Numbered from the stretch's first letter, positions 9,886-21,799 are shown. The stretch is 64,000 nucleotides of DNA from Luidia sarsii (GCA_949987565.1 OX465114.1:2292701-2356700); one strand, 5' to 3'. Translations and numbers: made by a program. Notes: generated by a model from the sequence alone, not told the origin.

Positions 9886-10832
9886 CCTTAAACCTCGCCT
9901 TTCCTCGAACAAATCCCCCTGCAACCCCTAAGTCGTCACTTCCTCACCGTGGCGTGTTTCTTGTAACCCTAGATGTATAAATACCCCCGCTCCCATCTCT
10001 CGCCAACAGTGGCTGAGTTCGTCTCTCCGTTGATTTCGTTGTCTGATGCACCTCCCCCCCCAAAAAAAAAAAAAAAAAAAAAAAAATTGACATCTCCTCT
10101 CTCCTCCCTTCTCCTCCCTTCCCCTCTCCCCCCTCTCCGGTGGCCTCGTCTTGTCGCTGCCCGATTCCTGCCTCCGCCTAGGGGCCAGACGGAGAGAAGG
10201 AGGCACACGCCCTGCTCTCGGAAGTCAGCGGTTAAACAAAGGCACATCCCTGCTTCAACCACAGCCCCCGGGCAGGCCCCCCCCCCCTCCCCCTCCCCCT
10301 CCCCAGGCCTACCGGGCACGCTGGGCAAAGTTATAGCGAATCATTTTCCCCGGAGGAGAAGAAGAAAGGACAAATGTGGCCGGCATTTTGGGGTTTCCTC
10401 CGCGGCTGTGCAACCCGACCCGATGTAGGGTCTCGAACACAAGGCACATTGGTTCGCATCGGTACGGTAATTCGCAGCAGGCTCACGTGGATAGGGGATC
10501 ATCCCTACAGGCTATCAATGAGGTTTTTGTTACCGTTTTTCCCACCCGTTTTCCAGTGGTATTATATCATTTCGCAGTCGGCTAGCGTTGTCTAAAACGC
10601 GGATGAGTCAATTTTTGTTTTTGCCCGGAGAAGACGACCAGACGTGATACGTGCCAGCGATGAGTATTATTAGGGAAGGGCTGCCTCGTTATCACCGCCA
10701 AGGACAGAGATGGGCGTGGTGCTGGCTATATCCTTGAGCTGGTTGTTTTTAAGCCTTGGGGGTAATTTGGTGACAATCTGCGTCTTGTCTGAGAGTGGCT
10801 GGTGATTCGTCTCAGTCCCATTGCTTGTGAAG
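9886..10832. other. No gene seen; contains an A tract at about 10064-10086
   Basis: C-rich and mixed sequence with a run of about 23 A after CCTCCCCCCC. It has several overlapping short frames, and none is recognised. Confidence 0.4.
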
Positions 10833-11205
10833 GTCTGAAGAAGAAGAAAAAGAAGAAGAAGAAGAAGACTTTTGACTTTTCAAAAGGAAAACTTCTTTTC
10901 TTTCGTTTCAAAGTAACAAAAAAGACAAACTAAACAGAAGAAGAAGAAGAAGAAGAAGAAGAAGAAGAAGAAGAAGAAGAAGAAAAAGAAGAAGAAGAAG
11001 ACTTTTGACTTTTCAAAAGGAAAACTTCTTTTCATTCCTTTCAAAGTAACAAAAAAGACAAACTAAACAGAAGAAAATAACAGGGGAAAAAAGAAAAAAA
11101 AAGAAGAAGAAGAAGAAGAAGACTTTTGTTTTAACTTTTCAAAAGGAAAACTTTCTTTCATTCCTTTGAAAATAATAGAAAAACAAACCAAACCAAATAA
11201 ACAAT
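10833..11205. repeat. Three GAA-repeat blocks with a shared flank
   Basis: (GAAGAA)n runs are each followed by GACTTTTGACTTTTCAAAAG and GAAAACTTCTTTTC. Blocks start at about 10840, 10940 and 11100. The flank holds the hairpin CTTTTCAAAAG. Confidence 0.85.
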
Positions 11206-11213
11206 AACAACTC

Positions 11214-11328
11214 TGCCTTTGAGAGAGGTCCTGCTAGGATCGAAACGTCAGGCCCACTGAATTTTGAGATTTGCATTTTGGTAATTTTAGTCAGTTACCA
11301 GTTTGCAACATTTTTGTATATCACTTAA
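11214..11328 (+). mobile_element. PLE tail, single copy
   Basis: GAGGTCCTGCTAGGATCGAA then ACGTCAGGCCCACTGAATTT, followed by the flank found at other tails (CATTTTGGTAATTTTAGTCA, GTTTGCAACATTTTTG). The flank is therefore part of the element end, beyond the hairpin. Confidence 0.8.
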
Positions 11329-11624
11329 AAAATAATCAATTAGATAAATGAATATAACACAAATTAAGCAATAAACATAGCAGAAAATAATAAGTATAAC
11401 AGCGAAACATATATAAGAGGTGTTCTGTAATACAAAGAAGAAGAAGAAGAAATCCACGAATTATTTCCATCTGTTGCAGAAAGACAGCTAAACGGTGCTG
11501 ATACACACCTGAAACAAAACCTAGCAAAGTTGGACCAACATTTATCCCCAGCACGCTGACAAGTTTACACTTCCCCTTTCACGTGACACTAGGCCCCCTT
11601 TCCCCGAGCTCTCCTGAAAGGGCC

Positions 11625-11824
11625 NNNNNNNNNNNNNNNNNNNNNNNNNNNNNNNNNNNNNNNNNNNNNNNNNNNNNNNNNNNNNNNNNNNNNNNNNNNN
11701 NNNNNNNNNNNNNNNNNNNNNNNNNNNNNNNNNNNNNNNNNNNNNNNNNNNNNNNNNNNNNNNNNNNNNNNNNNNNNNNNNNNNNNNNNNNNNNNNNNNN
11801 NNNNNNNNNNNNNNNNNNNNNNNN
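11625..11824. other. Assembly gap (200 N)
   Basis: Exactly 200 N, a conventional gap of unknown size. Immediately after it TTCGGTGCACTTTCTATGCC is repeated twice at 24 bp (11825-11872), so the gap probably collapses a tandem repeat. Confidence 0.98.
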
Positions 11825-12316
11825 TTCGGTGCACTTTCTATGCCCTCGTTCGGTGCACTTTCTATGCCCTCGTCCGCTCGACTTTTTGACTTGGTGTTTG
11901 TGTTTGTATCAGTGCATGTCTTGGTGCGATGGCTACTAGGCGCCAGGGACAGTTAGTGTCCTAGCCAACAGGAAAGTCATGCTCGGTGAGTTGTCACAGC
12001 GAGTGGTTCGTGGAGACATGGAGGGGGAGGGGGAGGGAGGGAGGGGCAGGGGGAGGGATGTGGGGGTACCCATGCCACTGCCATGAGCTGTTATATCAAC
12101 ACGGTCCTCTCCAACATCAAATGATGCCATTTGCTTACTACTCAGATTCAGAGACTGCATCGCGTATACAGTGTAATGTGTTTCTTCCGATTGTTTGAAT
12201 TTCATTCTAATTGTAAGCACCTATAGGCCTAACTGTATACTACACCTAATTCCTGTATTCACTTTTCATTCGGTTTTAACTGATGTACTTACTGCTGTTC
12301 GGGTTTGGTTGATTCA

Positions 12317-12402
12317 AATCTTGATGTAAATCTAAAATTCAGTGGGCCTGACGTTTCGATCCTAGCAGGACCTTTCTCAAAGGCAGAGTGGAATCTTGAT
12401 GT
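12317..12402 (-). mobile_element. Minimal PLE tail flanked by an 11-bp direct repeat
   Basis: A 64-bp insert (12328-12391) holding only TCAGTGGGCCTGACGTTTCG, the hairpin and CTCAAAGGCAGAGTGG. It lies between two copies of AATCTTGATGT (12317-12327 and 12392-12402), which look like a target-site duplication. Confidence 0.75.
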
Positions 12403-12403
12403 G

Positions 12404-12780
12404 TTAAAGTCCCTACACAACATTGGTAAGATTGAAAAACAGAAATGTTGACAGATTCACATGAAACTCATACAGTTTGAAGCTGGTTATAGTAGAAACC
12501 TCGCACTGAAATATTTCTGTCTAAATTGCTTTTTTTTTGGAGAAAAGAGTAAAAGAACTCGTTTACGTCTCACCGAGATCTAAACTATTTTTCGGAACAG
12601 TACGGCGTGGAATGCTGCATTTTCGCGAAACAAATGAAGCGGTTTTCACGATTTTTCTCGAGACTCGGTAGTCGGATTGAGCTGAAATTTTCACAGGTGT
12701 GCTATTTCATGCATATGTTGGATCAGACAACGTATGGATGCTATTCTTTGACCTCGACCAATGTTGTGTAGGGGCTTTAA
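12404..12780. mobile_element. TTAA-bounded MITE, copy 2
   Basis: A 377-bp element, TTAAAGTCCCTACACAACAT to ATGTTGTGTAGGGGCTTTAA. It is in the opposite orientation to the copies at 71 and 24840 and starts two bases after the minimal PLE tail. Confidence 0.85.
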
Positions 12781-13665
12781 GTTTAGTATTCCTTATGTAG
12801 GCTACGCAATGTGTTCTCTAAGGCTGTTTAATACTTATTATGCTTGTACGTCACCATGGTGTTCTGTTTTAGCTGTGGTTTTCATTAATGGAAGGGTGGG
12901 TTTTCGACGGGTTTTTTTTTCTCGGCTGAAAATGCCACATCGAGGTGAAATCCTATTGTCATTAAGTCTGTATACATACTCGGAATTCTTGGGGAATTGG
13001 AGAGTTTTGCTAAATTTGAGTAGCAGTGTACCTGCACTTGAAGTTGTGTAGAGTTTAGTTCATGTAATGTGCTCTCGAACAGGCTGGGCCTGGAGTGAGC
13101 GAAATACAAATCTAATAAATTATTAGTAGTATTATTATAAACCAATGAGTCAACGCCATTTGCCATACCAGTCCACACACTGCGATTCCCACCACACACG
13201 AAGAACGTACTAGACAATGTTTTCTACTAGAAATGTTTTCAACGAGTTCATCAGCACTCTAGGCCTCTTTGCTGACGAGGTTTCACTTGTAATAAAAGTA
13301 CAGCCTGTGTACAAGGGGAGTTACATTTCAATGATCTCTTTCTCTCGAAGGCTGAAGAGAGATATTTCGTCGCAGAATTCAGCAGTAACTTTCTTCATGC
13401 GGTGCAATAGTATTGTCTGCTTGGCGTTCGCTTAACACAAAAGGGTTGTAAATTGGAAAAAAAAAAACACGCGAAAATGGTCTGGTTTGAATTGACTGAA
13501 ACAGACAAGAGAGAGAGAGAAAAAAAACATACTCGGAAAATTACGATTATTCAGATTGGAAATTGGAAAGGTCTTAGCATGTCAGTTGTCTTTCCAGATG
13601 TTGTGGAAATGTACACTTCCTCTCTAGGGTGCGTGTACTTTTCCTAACCTGGGACAAGATCAGAT
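12781..13665. other. No gene seen
   Basis: AT-rich unique-looking sequence. Frames of 64-110 codons on both strands lack motifs. Confidence 0.4.
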
Positions 13666-13669
13666 TTGA

Positions 13670-14626
13670 AAGTTTGCATGGTGGAAGCACCAAGTGGAAG
13701 GTTTGAGGTCACATGCATGTAAGCACATCTCTTGTTAGATGGAGTGTGTGGCTCTGAAAAAGAGCCGGTAACTCAGACTAGATAGTATTTGAAGGTTTTC
13801 ATGGTGTAAGTACCAAGTGGAAGGTTTGCGGTGACACCATGTAAACACATCTCTTGTTAGATGGAGTGTGTGGCTCTGAAAAAGAGATGGTAACTCAGAC
13901 TAGATAGGATTTGAAGGTTTTCATGGTGGAAGTACCAAGTGGAAGGTTTGCGGTGACACCATGTAAACACATCTCTTGTTAGATGGAGTGTGTGGCTCTG
14001 AAAAGAGCCGGTAACTCAGACTAGATAGTATTTGAAGGTTTTCATGGTGTAAGTACCAAGTGGAAGGTTTGCGGTGACACCATGTAAACACATCTCTTGT
14101 TAGATGGAGTGTGTGGCTCTGAAAAAGAGCCGGTAACTCAGACTAGATAGGATTTGAAGGTTTTCATGGTGGAAGTACCAAGTGGAAGGTTTGCGGTGAC
14201 ACCATGTAAACACATCTCTTGTTAGATGGAGTGTGTGGCTCTGAAAAGAGCTGGTAACTCAGACTAGATAGGATTTGAAGGTTTTCATGGCATAAGTACC
14301 AAGTGGAAGGTTTGCGGTGACACCATGTAAACACATCTCTTGTTAGATGGAGTGTGTGGCTCTGAAAAGAGCTGGTAACTCAGACTAGATAGGATTTGAA
14401 GGTTTTCATGGTGTAAGTACCAAGTGGAAGGTTTGCGGTGACACCATGTAAACACATCTCTTGTTAGATGGAGTGTGTGGCTCTGAAAAAGAGCCGGTAA
14501 CTCAGACTAGATAGTATCTGAAGGTTTTCATGGTGTAAGTACCAAGTGGAAGGTTTGCGGTGACACCATGTAAACACATCTCAGGTGAGATGGAGTGACG
14601 TGGCTCTGAAAAAGAGCCGGTAACTC
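13670..14626 (+). repeat. 121-122-bp tandem array of the second tail family (8 units)
   Basis: Eight units, with AAGGTTTG landmarks at about 13698, 13821, 13943, 14064, 14186, 14307, 14428 and 14549. Each has GTGTGGCTCTGAAAAGAGCC GGTAACTCA and a GTTTTCATGGTGTAAGTACC spacer. Units alternate in small variants (GGTGTAAG versus GGTGGAAG; AGAGCC versus AGAGCT), suggesting two-unit duplication blocks. Only the last unit runs on into the hammerhead-like core. Confidence 0.92.
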
Positions 14627-14670
14627 AACGTTTCGGGCAGTGCGTATACTCTGCCCATCGTCATCAGGAG
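14627..14670 (-). other. Hammerhead-ribozyme-like core, second tail family
   Basis: Read on the minus strand: CTGATGA (14667-14661), then CGAT, a 6-bp stem GGGCAG/CTGCCC around a 10-base loop, then GAAAC (14634-14630) and GTT. CTGANGA, stem II and GAAA in this order define the hammerhead core, and hammerhead motifs are known from Penelope-like elements. Four bases separate CTGATGA from stem II, and helix I has only about 3 pairs (CTC/GAG). Cleavage activity is therefore doubtful. Confidence 0.55.
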
Positions 14671-15296
14671 AAGCTGAGAAAAAAAACCCGGAAAATCTCC
14701 GTCTATACAAACAAGATGTTTTACATGGTGTCAACGCAAACTCAGTCCACTTTGGGTAAGTGCGCCAATTAGTGCGAGGTTTCTGTTTGGTCCGCAGAGG
14801 GAAGTTACAGACGGAAGTTGGCATCTGTCCAGAGAAAAAAAAACCACTCCCTTATCTGCATGACTACAGCATGTAGCCAATACGTGGGTCACGTGACCTT
14901 CCCTCGTGTCATTCCATGTTCGGTTTACCAGGGAGTTGAATGTGCTGGCACATTCGGAGTGGGATCGCCTGTGAGATACATTATGGTCTCACATTTCTGA
15001 CCGGATAGTTAACCCCCTTGCAACATGCAGCGAGACTATGTTGATAGTAATAGAAGTGGACAGTATAGCCTACTTGTAGAATAATTTCACTATTGTCCTT
15101 GTGCACATTTTGGCCTGACAGGTCTGACTGGATACCTAACATACAGCGAGACCCATTAGTGGACTGTACACTGTATTGCCTTTGCGGTATGTATAGGCAT
15201 ATTGGCCATTAGATAGTTAAAACCCGACTGGCCCTGATTTTAGTTGAGCGGATTGGGAAAATCCCACCAACTATTTGGACGAACAACTTTCACGTA
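14671..15296. other. No gene seen; further tail-family remnants near 14700-14825
   Basis: TACATGGTGTCAACGCAAAC at about 14713 echoes the tail family. The rest is unique-looking. Confidence 0.4.
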
Positions 15297-15610
15297 TACT
15301 GTAAAAACGGTGCTCACATCATGCACATGGATGAAATACATGTACATGTATGTTGAGGCACATGGTGAACGATACATGCACACGAGGTGATGCTCACTTT
15401 CACTCCATGTGCTTGAGGTACAGTAAATAGGGAGATGTTCTTGTACATGAAGCACTTCATGCACCTCATCCGACTTTTGCCGAAGTGACTGCAATGCCAC
15501 ATGTGCTTGAGCTACAGTATTCCATGTGCATGAAGTACGGTTGGTGCCTCAAGTGTTCATGATTCTGGGACAAATATGTGGCATTGCAGAAGTGCATGAG
15601 GTGCAGTTTA
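15297..15610 (-). mobile_element. ~315-bp interspersed element, copy 1
   Basis: Closely matches 55495-55812 in the opposite orientation, including CTTGTACATGAAGCACTTCA and GGTGATGCTCACTTTCACTC. The ends ACTGTAAA and TTTACAGT are inverted repeats, suggesting a non-autonomous DNA element. Inner short palindromes (GTGCATGAAG types) recur. Confidence 0.7.
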
Positions 15611-15984
15611 CAGTGGCTGCATTAATAACAAGGAACCAAGTTGAATAGGCTGTTACTATTGTCAGGCCCCATGCATGGGGTAAGGTGACTCAAAGCCTGT
15701 TATGGTATGACCACACAGTGTGGACTAGTGAGGGCGCTGTTTGCAGGTGCAAACTCTTAAAGGGGAAGATGGCAGACGGCAGGCTATATACGATGCAAAC
15801 ATCACACTAGGAGGACGCGATAGTCTCATCGTGCGGCACTCAGGTCACAAAATATGAGAAATATTGCACCGCCATTTTGACACAAAACCGTATCGGCGTA
15901 TCAACTCGAAACGCAATGATCACTATACGCTTGATTCGTGTTGGTCACAATCAGCCAGAATCTCCCGTCATTTTTGATAACACC

Positions 15985-16230
15985 AAACCAAGCGATCGAC
16001 TTTTTTCCCCGTACAACATGGGCCCAATTTACGTGGTGGGGGCAAGGGGGAGGGAGCTTTACCAGTTGAAGTTAAAGCTAGGGATAGGCTTTCTGCACAG
16101 CCGATAAAGGCTTTCTGCACAGCGAAAACAGCGTACGTGAACAATCTGAGTGACCTGAGACTCAATTCTTCATTTCGTGCACAAACATATGGGCTAGTAG
16201 CGTTTATGTGGTACGGAAAAAAATATCGCT
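15985..16230. repeat. Repeat shared with 33539-33670
   Basis: GTTGAAGTTAAAGCTAGGGA and GGTGGGGGCAAGGGGGAGGG recur at 33595-33660. The CACAAACATATGGG...TTTATGTGGTACGG part at 16180-16220 is inverted relative to 33539-33585, so both loci are rearranged copies of one family. Confidence 0.6.
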
Positions 16231-16614
16231 GAACGCTCACTGTATGTTCTTACAGCGTGTATATTTATACACAACCGTCGCCATTGATCTCGAAGCGGGG
16301 GCCTACTCATCCGCGGATGTACCGTGAAGTGCGGGTTTCCTATTCATTATCGCGGTTCCTTCCCTAATCCAAGTGATAAAAGCTCGCTGCGGCCTGACCC
16401 TTTTAGTCACGATGGCAGCGCAGAAGCTGACGTTTTTATAAAGTGACGAACCCGGGGAAGAGAGAGAAAGGGAGGCTGTTGTCTGTCAGTCGTCTCTCAA
16501 TTCTGGAAGGTCGTCCCGGATTCCCATAAACCCCTGAGTTTGGAGCTTGTTGTACGATGGTGGCCTAACCCAAGCCTGGTTAGGCATATTCTTGAAAAAA
16601 CAAATCACAAAATT

Positions 16615-16910
16615 TAGTGGGCCTGACGTTTCGATCTTAGCAGGACCTTTCTCAAAGGCAGAGTGACAAGGACAAAACAGATACACGTACACGAAGGAAG
16701 GGGGAAGAGAGTGAATTGGACACGGATGAGAAACAAAGGACAAAGAGTAAAGCTGGTAGGGTGAGATCAAAGTGAAGGGCAAGGAGTAGGGTAGGGATTA
16801 GTGAGAAGAGGGGGAAAGATCAAAGACAGAAGTGGGGAGAAGTGAACACAATAGATGGATTATCAGAAAGCTGTATGGTGTAAGTCATTACCCTCCTGTA
16901 TGTTAAAAAG
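16615..16910 (-). mobile_element. PLE 3'-region fragment, ~295 bp
   Basis: Runs from GTGGGCCTGACGTTTCGATC through the arm sequence to ATTATCAGAAAGCTGTATGG and GTCATTACCCTCCTG, which in the intact copy spans the stop codon of the nuclease frame. The coding part is cut right after that point. It is diverged by substitutions and small deletions. Confidence 0.85.
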
Positions 16911-17049
16911 AGATAGCAATATAGTAACATCTTCATCTACTTCGAGTGCCTTAAATTCACGACACGCGGAGTACACGCTGCCAGACATGTTCAGAGCCGC
17001 ACTCAATCACGCACTCAATCACGCACTCATTCACTCAAGTGATTGGTCG

Positions 17050-17345
17050 ATATTTCATCACACCCATCGTACCAAACTTATGACCAATCGCAGGACGATG
17101 AGCGATGCACAGAAACCATACGGCGTATCACAATTATACGATGGGCTATCCGTCGTATTGAGTTACGATGCATCGTAAGACTTTGTGAAATCCACCCCTG
17201 CAGTTGATTTCATGAAACCCATCGTAGCTTGCGATCAATTTCAAGACGATGAGCGATGCACATAAACCATACAGCCTATCGCGAATCACGATGGGTTATC
17301 CATCGTAAGTTGAGTTACGATGCGTCGTAAGGCTTTGTGAAATGC
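17050..17345. repeat. CATCGTAA element, tandem dimer
   Basis: Two direct copies of about 150 bp with AAGACGATGAGCGATGCACA, GATGGGTTATCCATCGTAAG and GAGTTACGATGC. A third copy is at 42905-43060. The element is rich in inverted CATCGTAA/TTACGATG words, giving a MITE-like fold. Confidence 0.7.
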
Positions 17346-19633
17346 AGCATGATGTTCATTGTGTCAACTTCCATTCTAGTCCACTTAGTTAAAATGTTTC
17401 CTAGCAAACCACTTCGACCCAACATTCAAAATAGGAGTCGTGTCAAGTACAGTCCACTGAGTCCCCCAAAGGAAGTTCAGAAAGGATTTACATCTTTCTA
17501 TTCCTCGCCCCAAACCCAAACCCTCTCCGTCATCCTCCACTTTATTGACCGCCTGTGCAGCTCTTCGGCGACTACATGCTCCCTAGCCCTCCAATACTTT
17601 GGTCAGGTAGTACCCGCGCCGCACGGCGAGCGCGCTTGGTCCGCACTGTCCGACAATCATTCTTTAGGCAGCTAGGGGAGCATGTTGACGTTGAAGAGCG
17701 TGTTGACACCGAGGAGCTGCACGACCGCCATTCCACTCTGCCCAATCGATACGTGACATTTTCCGTATAGAAATTGAACACGCTTGACCTTAATAATGTA
17801 TAGACACGATCATAGCCCCCTAAAAACAAAGCCTTCAACCTAGGATACTGTATACAACGGGGTAAACTCGAACAAGAAGGGCTTATTATCCTTGGGGTCC
17901 GAAAACTTTCGATTCTCTTCGTCCGTTTGAACGAGGATTCTACCCCGGTGATGACTCCCAACCTGGTGGACTCGAACTCCCCTGACTGGTGAGACCACGA
18001 GAGTGACCTTTCTGTGCGTCACCCCCATCATACCCAGGTCCGCAACGGTCCAGGGTCCCTGAAAAAGTACTGGACTTGGGACGCGAACAAAACAATATTG
18101 ACCGCGCGGACCGAACCCGATTTGGATTGTCAATCATGCAGAAGCAATGCGCGACCTATATACCGCGTGCGCGGACCATAACGATGCGCACATGCAGGCG
18201 TGTAGCACTGCAAGCACATTATACCCACTGCTCGAGGAGTGAGGAGATTTGAATCAGTCATCCGGCTTTGCTCCGGAAAGAATTGGAGGAGGGGGGAGGG
18301 AGAAAAAAAACGAGCGAGAAGAAAGAGAGACAGAAAGAAGATGTGATGGATATGAAGCGGTTTCCCGACATTTCTATCGAGTGGAGAGGAGATTACAATC
18401 TATGGTTTCTATTACATGCACCGGTCGTCACAGACTGCGAAGTCTTGAGTTCTTCAAACTAAGGGCTGCAACCCGATCGAGTTCCTTTGGGGGGAGGGCA
18501 GGAACACTTGGAACGGAATCATCGTAGCAGGGGGAAGTCTGGATTAACTCTTGACATTTCAAAGCGGCCCGGCAGTGCCAACTCTTATAAAACACGAATA
18601 GGCCAGCGATGTGGTGTCTTTATAAAACAAAAATGGTTCTGATTTCGGCCTCTGAAGACTGCATGCAATTGAAGCGTCACTCGGAACAAAACAAGGCTAT
18701 AAAGCCACTCAAGGTTAAGGGCTAAGGAAAGAAGGAGATAGGGAGGGACTCAGGAAGGCTGGAGATAGGCATTGACATTCCTCTTAAAAAAGGGCAAGAT
18801 CGTAGGCAGGGGGGGAAACATGAACCAGGAAGGGAATTCCAGAGAGAGGCTGAACGAGGGAAGAAGCTGTTCTGATACCTCTTTGTTCTACACCTTGGGA
18901 TAGATAGAGTGTGTGAGTGAGAAGAGGCAAGCAGCCTGGTTGCTCGCTTAAAATGTCCTGACTGGGGGGGGACCAAGTCGACAAGAGCAGAGGAACATCG
19001 ATAGGACATATCGATGGGCTACTCATCTCATTATATCCCAATCAACAAACACCTGCGATTATAGAAACACTCTCCTGACGTGACATCGGACGATTTTTTT
19101 TTATCAAAACCGCAAAGAAGCATGAGATCAAAATGATTTGCCGCAATAGACCCGTTCGGGAAATCCTTCCCTCACCCGCCATAGCTGGGGGGCACCGCAC
19201 GCCAACCCTTTGTGTGCGTGCCTATCGGGTGACTGATACAATAGTATACACAAAGGGATTGAGCCCCCAGACATGGCCGCGTCCATGCAGACGTGGGTCA
19301 AATCGGTCTACAGTGTATAGCTGCACCAGACTCGGAAGCACTTTGAGGGCAGAACAAGCACCCAGAAGACGCGATTAGTCACCGGTACTATCAATGACGA
19401 GGGTATAACAGGCTGGCCTGACACATTTACGACCTGGCTCTGCGCTTCCTGTGCGTGACTGACCAGACAAAACTCCGCTGTCATGACCCTTGACAAACAT
19501 GGTCTCGGTTCATCAAGATGCACTTTGTCTCTAATATACGGGACCCTTGGAAATGACGTGTCAGGATTGAACGCGTACCCTAAGGGGTGCGTTCGGAAGG
19601 GGGCAGAGGGGACAGGTAAGCCTGACGACCGGC
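17346..19633. other. No gene seen over 2.3 kb
   Basis: Mixed sequence with higher GC than its surroundings. Frames up to 129 codons (17572-17961, minus) have no recognised motif, and no convincing exon chain could be built. Direct GCACTCAATCAC-type repetition stops before this stretch. Confidence 0.35.
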
Positions 19634-19827
19634 TTAGGTCTCTTGTCAAAAAGATCATCGGTTGAGTGCCGGTTGAATTCATCCGACCGATACAATTTCC
19701 CCCGGTAGAAAGCCGATTGCACTGGACTCTGGGGTGAAAAATACACGATGGCTATCCGATGGAAACGACATCGGACGGGTCAAATCATCCGATACCCAAC
19801 CGATGATCTTTTTGACAAGAGGCCTTA
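19634..19827. mobile_element. MITE with ~28-bp terminal inverted repeats, copy 2
   Basis: Inverted relative to the copy at 8574-8766. Ends are GGTCTCTTGTCAAAAAGATC and GATCTTTTTGACAAGAGGCC. The interior CCGATACAATTTCCCCCGGT matches with few changes. Confidence 0.8.
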
Positions 19828-20139
19828 CGCGCATGCTCTTCGTTGTGACAGATCCAGCGGTGTAGACTAAAAACGCGTTCAGACGCGCGCGTGTTATGGA
19901 TCAACTCATGCAATGGCGTCATCGTACAGCCATCGTACAGCCATCAGAGAGGTATAAAAAAGAGGACATTTTATTTCTCGTGACATTCTGTGCAATAAGA
20001 AGCACATTCTGAATGGCTAAAAAGCTCTTGGAAACTGAAGACAATGTCATAATATACAGTACAATAACTACCCCTGTGTAAGCTGAATCCCGCAATGAGC
20101 ATTTTACAAGCAACAATGTGCAGTAAGTAACTGAGTTAC

Positions 20140-20210
20140 ACACAGTACCGTAAGTTGGGGGTGCGCATTATACACGGGTGCGCATTATACCCGGGATTTT
20201 ACGGTATACT
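20140..20210. mobile_element. Possible DNA-transposon terminus
   Basis: Two direct copies of GGGTGCGCATTATAC, 20 bp apart, followed by CCCGGGATTTTACGGTA. Such GCGCATTATAC pairs look like transposon-end binding sites, but no partner end was found in the window. Confidence 0.4.
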
Positions 20211-21544
20211 GACTTGCAGTTTATGGACGCTCAATGTGAACAGTAACATTAGATCCGCTGAATGTTATTTGTATGTGCATTGCATCTCCCAACTTGCCCC
20301 ACCCCCCTCGGGTGATGTCTGCTCCGGTTCCTCTCCGAATGGGAAGTGGCAATGTGAAGGCATCGCTCACGGCGTTCCCCTATCTCCCAGCGGAGCGATC
20401 CCTGCTCGTAATAGATGTTGTACGAGGCCCGGCGCCCGTGTTATAGCTCTGACGTGCCGTGCCTGAAAACACGGGGAGTTGAGGGCCAACCGTTCCTTCG
20501 TAAGAGATCGTGACGGATGGATGGAGCCGCGCATCCTGCGATTGTCGATGCCTTCAGCAACGACCAGCACGCCCACGGGGCTCTCTGCCGCGTTCAATGC
20601 TCCGCGGTTCAACCCCCTCTCTCTCCGTTACTCTATAATTACACCCTGAGGCCACACACAGGGGAGGCAACCACCGGGCCTCTGAATGCCAACCGTGCCA
20701 GGAGTCGGCGCGTATCACAATCGATCCCCGATGGCCTGGGCCATCTCAGGGCCCTGCACCTGCGTGTGGAGTCGGGGCAGAGAGGGTTTGCAGGTGGATC
20801 TCCGTCCCTGGAGAGACGGGGGTGAGGGGGGGGGTCGTCGCGGCAGGGCAAGTCCCCCTCATTGTATACCGGCTGTAGGACTACAGGTAGACACGGGCAC
20901 TTGATGGTACACCTTCCGATTGCTCAGACGTGTAACTGAAGCACGTGGCTCCGTATAACATAATAGCCAGATGGCTTGCTAGCTGCCTGTCTCTCTATAC
21001 AGACCCAAGGGTCACCAGCGATGACTACGTACCAGCTGGGATTGGTCCAGCGATGTCCCAGGTGGTCTAGGCAGCTTAGCAGGCTCTTGAACCGAGTGAG
21101 AGGCCAAGACCATGCCTTGAACCCACTCCCATCATCAAGGTCCGTCAGCATCCGTGGCCCCGGGCTATAAGCCCCTTTAATCACCTGTGAATTGCTTGCT
21201 CTCATCCCTTGTCTCAATGCATTGTGGGATCACGAGGCAGCGATCATACTACAATGTGTCATTCCACGCAGGTCATTCTGAGTGATAGAAATCGCTTGGG
21301 CTGCTAAAGAACGTATGTGGGCGTTTCAACAGCGTCTCGTAATTATTATGGGTCTTTTTCGAAACGGCATGGGCTCAAGCTTAGGCTTCATCCTCGTCAA
21401 TAATCGGCTGAAAAACACAGCTTGTGTGTATTTTCTTTATTGGATGCTAAAGCTCTGTTCTTATATTCAGCGCCTGGCGGATCAGCGGTTTCCAAAATAT
21501 CCCCGAAGCGAACCTGCTTTCAAGATTAGTAATGGCGCCAGAAT
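20211..21544. other. No gene seen
   Basis: GC-rich unique-looking sequence with overlapping frames of up to 103 codons on both strands and no recognised motif. A GGCTTAGG-type module relic lies at 21352-21390. Confidence 0.35.
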
Positions 21545-21668
21545 GAATGAGTGGAAGGTTTGCGGTGATACCGTGTAGCACTTCTCTTTCGAGAAGGAGT
21601 GTGGCTCTGAGAAGAGCCGGTAACTCAACGCTTCGGGCAGTGTGTACTCTGCCCGTCGTCAGGAGATG
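21545..21668 (-). repeat. Second tail family copy with hammerhead-like core
   Basis: Minus strand: CTGACGA (21662-21656), stem GGGCAG/CTGCCC, then GAAGC (21634-21630), followed by the AGAGCC/GGCTCT hairpin and the CTTCTCGAAAGAGAAG hairpin. The core differs from the 14.6 kb copy at one CTGANGA position and one GAAAC base. Confidence 0.7.
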
Positions 21669-21799
21669 GCCAGAATGACGATCACCAGTGGATGCACGTT
21701 CGAACGCACGGTATAGTCCTTACTGCGTTGTCAACGCCATCTGAGAGTTAAAGATGCTGACGAAACAACGGGCGGGAAACGCAGTGCAGAATATTGGCC

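Noticed and set aside
9275..9931. Long Ser/Leu/Pro-rich proteins in C/T tracts (also at 49178-50086, 53401-54396, 54618-55490)
   Set aside because: Pure composition. The same happens in several frames of every tract, and there are no domains or splice signals.
11583..11939. Open frames across the N runs (also at 40290-40904)
   Set aside because: They are translated from 200 unknown bases.
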